A stretch of 7,126 nucleotides of DNA from Actinomycetales bacterium (GTDB lineage: Bacteria > Actinomycetota > Actinomycetes > S36-B12), in contig JAFIHP010000043.1 in assembly GCA_017849335.1 (NCBI GenBank), positions 1 to 7,126 on the forward strand, read 5' to 3'. How positions within the stretch are numbered: the stretch's first letter is position 1; the number at the start of each line of letters is the position of its first letter. A model generated the notes under the pieces. That model was not told the origin of the DNA. It saw only the letters and a list, made by a program, of their open reading frames with translations, and did not search any database. This document shows positions 5,584 through 7,126 of this stretch, one piece after another. Both the position numbers and the translations under genes were made by a program.

Positions 5584-5958
5584 GTGGGCGTCGTCGTCGG
5601 CATCGTCGCGTTCGTCAGCGAGCTCGCCCTGCTGGTCGCGACAGCGGTCCTCGGCTGGTCCATCGGGCAGGGCATCGACAGCACCGCCGTCGGCCTGGTC
5701 GCCGCGATCGTCCTCCCGCTCGCGACGGCGACCGCCTGGGGCCTGTGGCTGGCTCCCCGCGCCCGGAACCGGCTCCCCGACATGCCGCGGCTGCTGTCGA
5801 AATGCGTCCTGTTCGCGGTGGTGGGGCTCCTGGTCGCCGCGACCGCCTCCCCGGTGTGGGGGTTGATCCTCGTCGTCTGCGGCGTCGGATCGGCGCTGGC
5901 CGGGCAGCGTTTCCGGTTCCCGGGGGCCGACGCCGTGCCCGAGACCGAGACCGACTGA
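5584..5958 (+). CDS. YrdB/DUF2568-family small membrane protein
   Basis: This 124-residue protein has four predicted membrane helices (about 4-25, 35-55, 73-88, 90-107). The central motif WGLWLAPRARNRLPDMPRLL matches the DUF2568 (YrdB) pattern of a second helix followed by V/L-A-P-R-A and R-x-L-P. The function of this family is not known. The polar tail GADAVPETETD is probably cytoplasmic. I chose the GTG at 5584: it directly starts the first helix, whereas the upstream in-frame ATG at 5500 lies inside the ATPase gene and adds Pro/Arg-rich residues unlike the family. It follows the ATPase stop by 4 bp, so it could be read through from the exporter operon, but it also has its own -10-like hexamer. 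Confidence 0.82.
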   Translation: MGVVVGIVAFVSELALLVATAVLGWSIGQGIDSTAVGLVAAIVLPLATATAWGLWLAPRARNRLPDMPRLLSKCVLFAVVGLLVAATASPVWGLILVVCGVGSALAGQRFRFPGADAVPETETD

Positions 5959-5959
5959 C

Positions 5960-5974
5960 GCTGCCCGGAGCAGA
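5960..5974. promoter_or_regulatory. PopR-like box upstream of the clpP pair
   Basis: GCTGCC-CGG-AGCAGA matches 10 of 12 fixed bases of the palindrome TCTGCC-3N-GGCAGA that I remember as the PopR operator of the Streptomyces clpP3-clpP4 operon. Its centre is about 63 bp before the clpP start codon. The consensus is quoted from memory. Confidence 0.45.
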
Positions 5975-5992
5975 ACCGCCCACAGCCGCACG

Positions 5993-5998
5993 GGCAGA
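5993..5998. promoter_or_regulatory. Second PopR-like half-site at the -35 position
   Basis: GGCAGA matches one full arm of the remembered PopR box. It lies 19 nt before the CACAGT -10-like hexamer, where a -35 would sit. It also makes a 7-bp inverted repeat with CTGCCCG at 5961-5967 (23-nt spacing), which could alternatively be a weak terminator for the gene upstream. Confidence 0.35.
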
Positions 5999-6017
5999 AG
6001 CGACGACGACCGACCGT

Positions 6018-6023
6018 CACAGT
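6018..6023 (+). promoter_or_regulatory. Candidate degenerate -10 element of leaderless clpP transcript
   Basis: CACAGT (one mismatch to TAnnnT) followed by 6 nt (GGTCGC) and the ATG of the first clpP. It resembles the permease promoter (GACAGT-GG-N4-ATG). A poor -10 suits an activator-dependent promoter. Confidence 0.42.
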
Positions 6024-6029
6024 GGTCGC

Positions 6030-6647
6030 ATGACCGACACCTCTCCCACCCCGCGCTTCTCCGAGCGCGTCCGCCGACACCTCTACGACAGTCGCGTGCT
6101 GGTCCTGGACGGGCCCCTCGACGACGACAACGGGACGCTCCTCACGACCTCGATCCTCACGTTGGCGATGGACGACCCCACGGCCGACATCGCCCTGTGG
6201 ATCCACTCCCCCGGCGGGTCGGTCCCGTCGATGCTCGCGATCCGCGACGTCATGAACCTGGTGCCGTGCGACGTGTCCACGCTCGCCCTGGGCATCGCGT
6301 ACAGCGCCGGTCAGTTCCTCCTGTCGTCGGGCACGCCCGGGAAGCGTCGCGCCCTCCCGCACGCGCGCGTGCTCATGCACCAGGGATCAGCCGGGATCGG
6401 TGGTGCCGCCGTCGATATCGAGCTGCAGGCCGGCGACCTCCGGCACACGCGAGACACCGTCCTGGGTCTCATCGCTGCCGACACCGGCCAACCCGTCGAG
6501 CGGGTGTTCGAGGACTCGCTCCACGACCGCTGGTACAGCGCCGAGCAGGCCCTGGACTACGGATTCGTCGACGCGATCGTCGGCTCCTTCGAGGAGATCC
6601 TGCCCCAGCGCCGAGCGACGGGCTTCCTGGCGGGGGCGGGCGCATGA
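6030..6647 (+). CDS. clpP: ClpP-family protease subunit with intact catalytic triad (ClpP1-like paralogue)
   Basis: This 205-residue serine peptidase subunit assembles into the Clp proteolytic barrel and degrades proteins fed in by ClpX/ClpC-type unfoldases. The nucleophile is S92 in LGIAYSAGQFLLSSG, the histidine is H117 in ARVLMHQGSAG, 25 residues later as usual, and D162 in FEDSLHDRWYSAEQALDYG is the likely acid. The oxyanion loop SPGGS (60-64) is standard. GQFLLSSGTPGKR and the SAGIGGAAVDIELQA handle are closest to actinobacterial ClpP1. There is no long N-terminal propeptide; the protein starts MTDTSPTPRFSERV. The downstream clpP overlaps by ATGA, so the two are made together. With a PopR-like box upstream this looks like an accessory, inducible pair comparable to Streptomyces clpP3-clpP4, not the housekeeping clpP1P2, which normally sits beside tig/clpX; those neighbours are not seen here. 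Confidence 0.93.
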   Translation: MTDTSPTPRFSERVRRHLYDSRVLVLDGPLDDDNGTLLTTSILTLAMDDPTADIALWIHSPGGSVPSMLAIRDVMNLVPCDVSTLALGIAYSAGQFLLSSGTPGKRRALPHARVLMHQGSAGIGGAAVDIELQAGDLRHTRDTVLGLIAADTGQPVERVFEDSLHDRWYSAEQALDYGFVDAIVGSFEEILPQRRATGFLAGAGA

Positions 6648-7126
6648 GCACCTACACGATTCCCAATGTCATCGCCCAGCACCCACGGGGCGAGCGCGTG
6701 CTCGACGTGTACTCGCACCTGCTCACCGAGCGGATCGTGTACCTGGGCACCGGCGTCGACGCCGGCGTCGCGAACGCGCTGATAGCCCAGCTGCTTCATC
6801 TCGAGGGCGACGACCCCGAACGCGAGATCCAGCTCTACGTCAACTGCGACGGCGGGGACCCGAGCGCGGGCCTGGCGATCTACGACACCATGCGCTACGT
6901 CCGGCCGCCGATCGCGACGATCTGCGTGGGTCAGGCCGTCGCCGTCGGCGCCGTCCTGCTCGCGGCCGGGGCTCCCGGCCGGCGCGCGATCCTGCCGCAC
7001 GCGCGGGTGGTGCTCCACCAGCCGGCGGCCCAGGGACGCGGCGCCATCCCCGACCTGATCGTGCAGGCCGACGAAGTCGTGCGCGTGCGCGCCCAGCTCG
7101 AACGCGTGCTGTCGGACCACACCGGC
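6644..7126 (+). CDS. ClpP-family subunit lacking the catalytic Ser (ClpP2-like pseudoprotease), 3' end outside window
   Basis: The first 161 residues of a second ClpP paralogue are visible. The opening region, VYSHLLTERIVYLGTGVDAGVANALIAQLLHLE in two runs, resembles ClpP2 proteins. The fold motifs GLAIYDTMRYVRPP and AVLLAAGAPGRRAILPHAR are clear and H125 (VLHQP) is present. The nucleophile position is changed: where active enzymes read GQAASMG, this reads GQAVAVG, with A100 (codon GCC, 6941-6943) exactly 25 residues before H125. The oxyanion loop SPGG is changed to CDGG (DGGDPSAG). I infer a catalytically dead subunit, like ClpR of cyanobacteria and plastids, forming a mixed ring with the active partner. 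The ATG at 6644 overlaps the partner's TGA. The frame is intact, so this is not a decayed gene within the visible part; the third triad residue lies beyond the window. Confidence 0.92.
   Translation, partial: MSTYTIPNVIAQHPRGERVLDVYSHLLTERIVYLGTGVDAGVANALIAQLLHLEGDDPEREIQLYVNCDGGDPSAGLAIYDTMRYVRPPIATICVGQAVAVGAVLLAAGAPGRRAILPHARVVLHQPAAQGRGAIPDLIVQADEVVRVRAQLERVLSDHTG

Noticed and set aside
1..7126. CRISPR arrays, tRNA/rRNA genes, insertion sequences, prophage genes
   Set aside because: I saw no regularly spaced repeats, tRNA-like cloverleaf, transposase or integrase motifs, and no shift in base composition between genes.

Overview
The window is GC-rich DNA with strong G/C third-position bias, frequent GTG starts, 4-bp stop/start overlaps and start codons placed directly behind -10-like hexamers. 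This points to a high-GC actinobacterium (Actinomycetota). I cannot fix the genus; Micrococcales or Propionibacteriales are plausible guesses.

Layout: (1) 1-415, the C-terminal GGDEF domain of a diguanylate cyclase cut by the window edge. (2) 426-1405, a minus-strand pair, a VOC/glyoxalase-like protein followed by a HAD phosphatase, coupled by a GTGA overlap. (3) 1406-1739, a short plus-strand reading frame that looks like a DUF2798 membrane protein lacking its N-terminus, then a hairpin region. (4) 1740-4857 and 4890-5579, a NarL-type response regulator and its histidine kinase on the minus strand, divergent from an FtsX-type ABC permease and its ATPase on the plus strand. This arrangement and the sequence features resemble the ChrSA/HrtBA haem-sensing and haem-export system of corynebacteria. 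(5) 5584-5958, a YrdB/DUF2568 small membrane protein. (6) 6030 to the window end, two overlapping ClpP-family genes. The first has an intact Ser-His-Asp triad; in the second, Ala replaces the nucleophilic Ser.

How the parts work together (inference): the kinase would sense a membrane-active ligand, probably haem, and phosphorylate the regulator. The regulator would then activate the export pump from the 131-bp divergent intergenic region, which contains a 14-bp palindrome near -43 of the permease start. The clpP pair probably forms a mixed ClpP tetradecamer with one active and one inactive subunit. It is preceded by a sequence very close to the PopR box remembered from the Streptomyces clpP3-clpP4 operon.

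The most notable points are the Ser-less ClpP partner, the PopR-like box, and five genes sharing the same leaderless-type spacing: a -10-like hexamer exactly 6 nt before the start codon.
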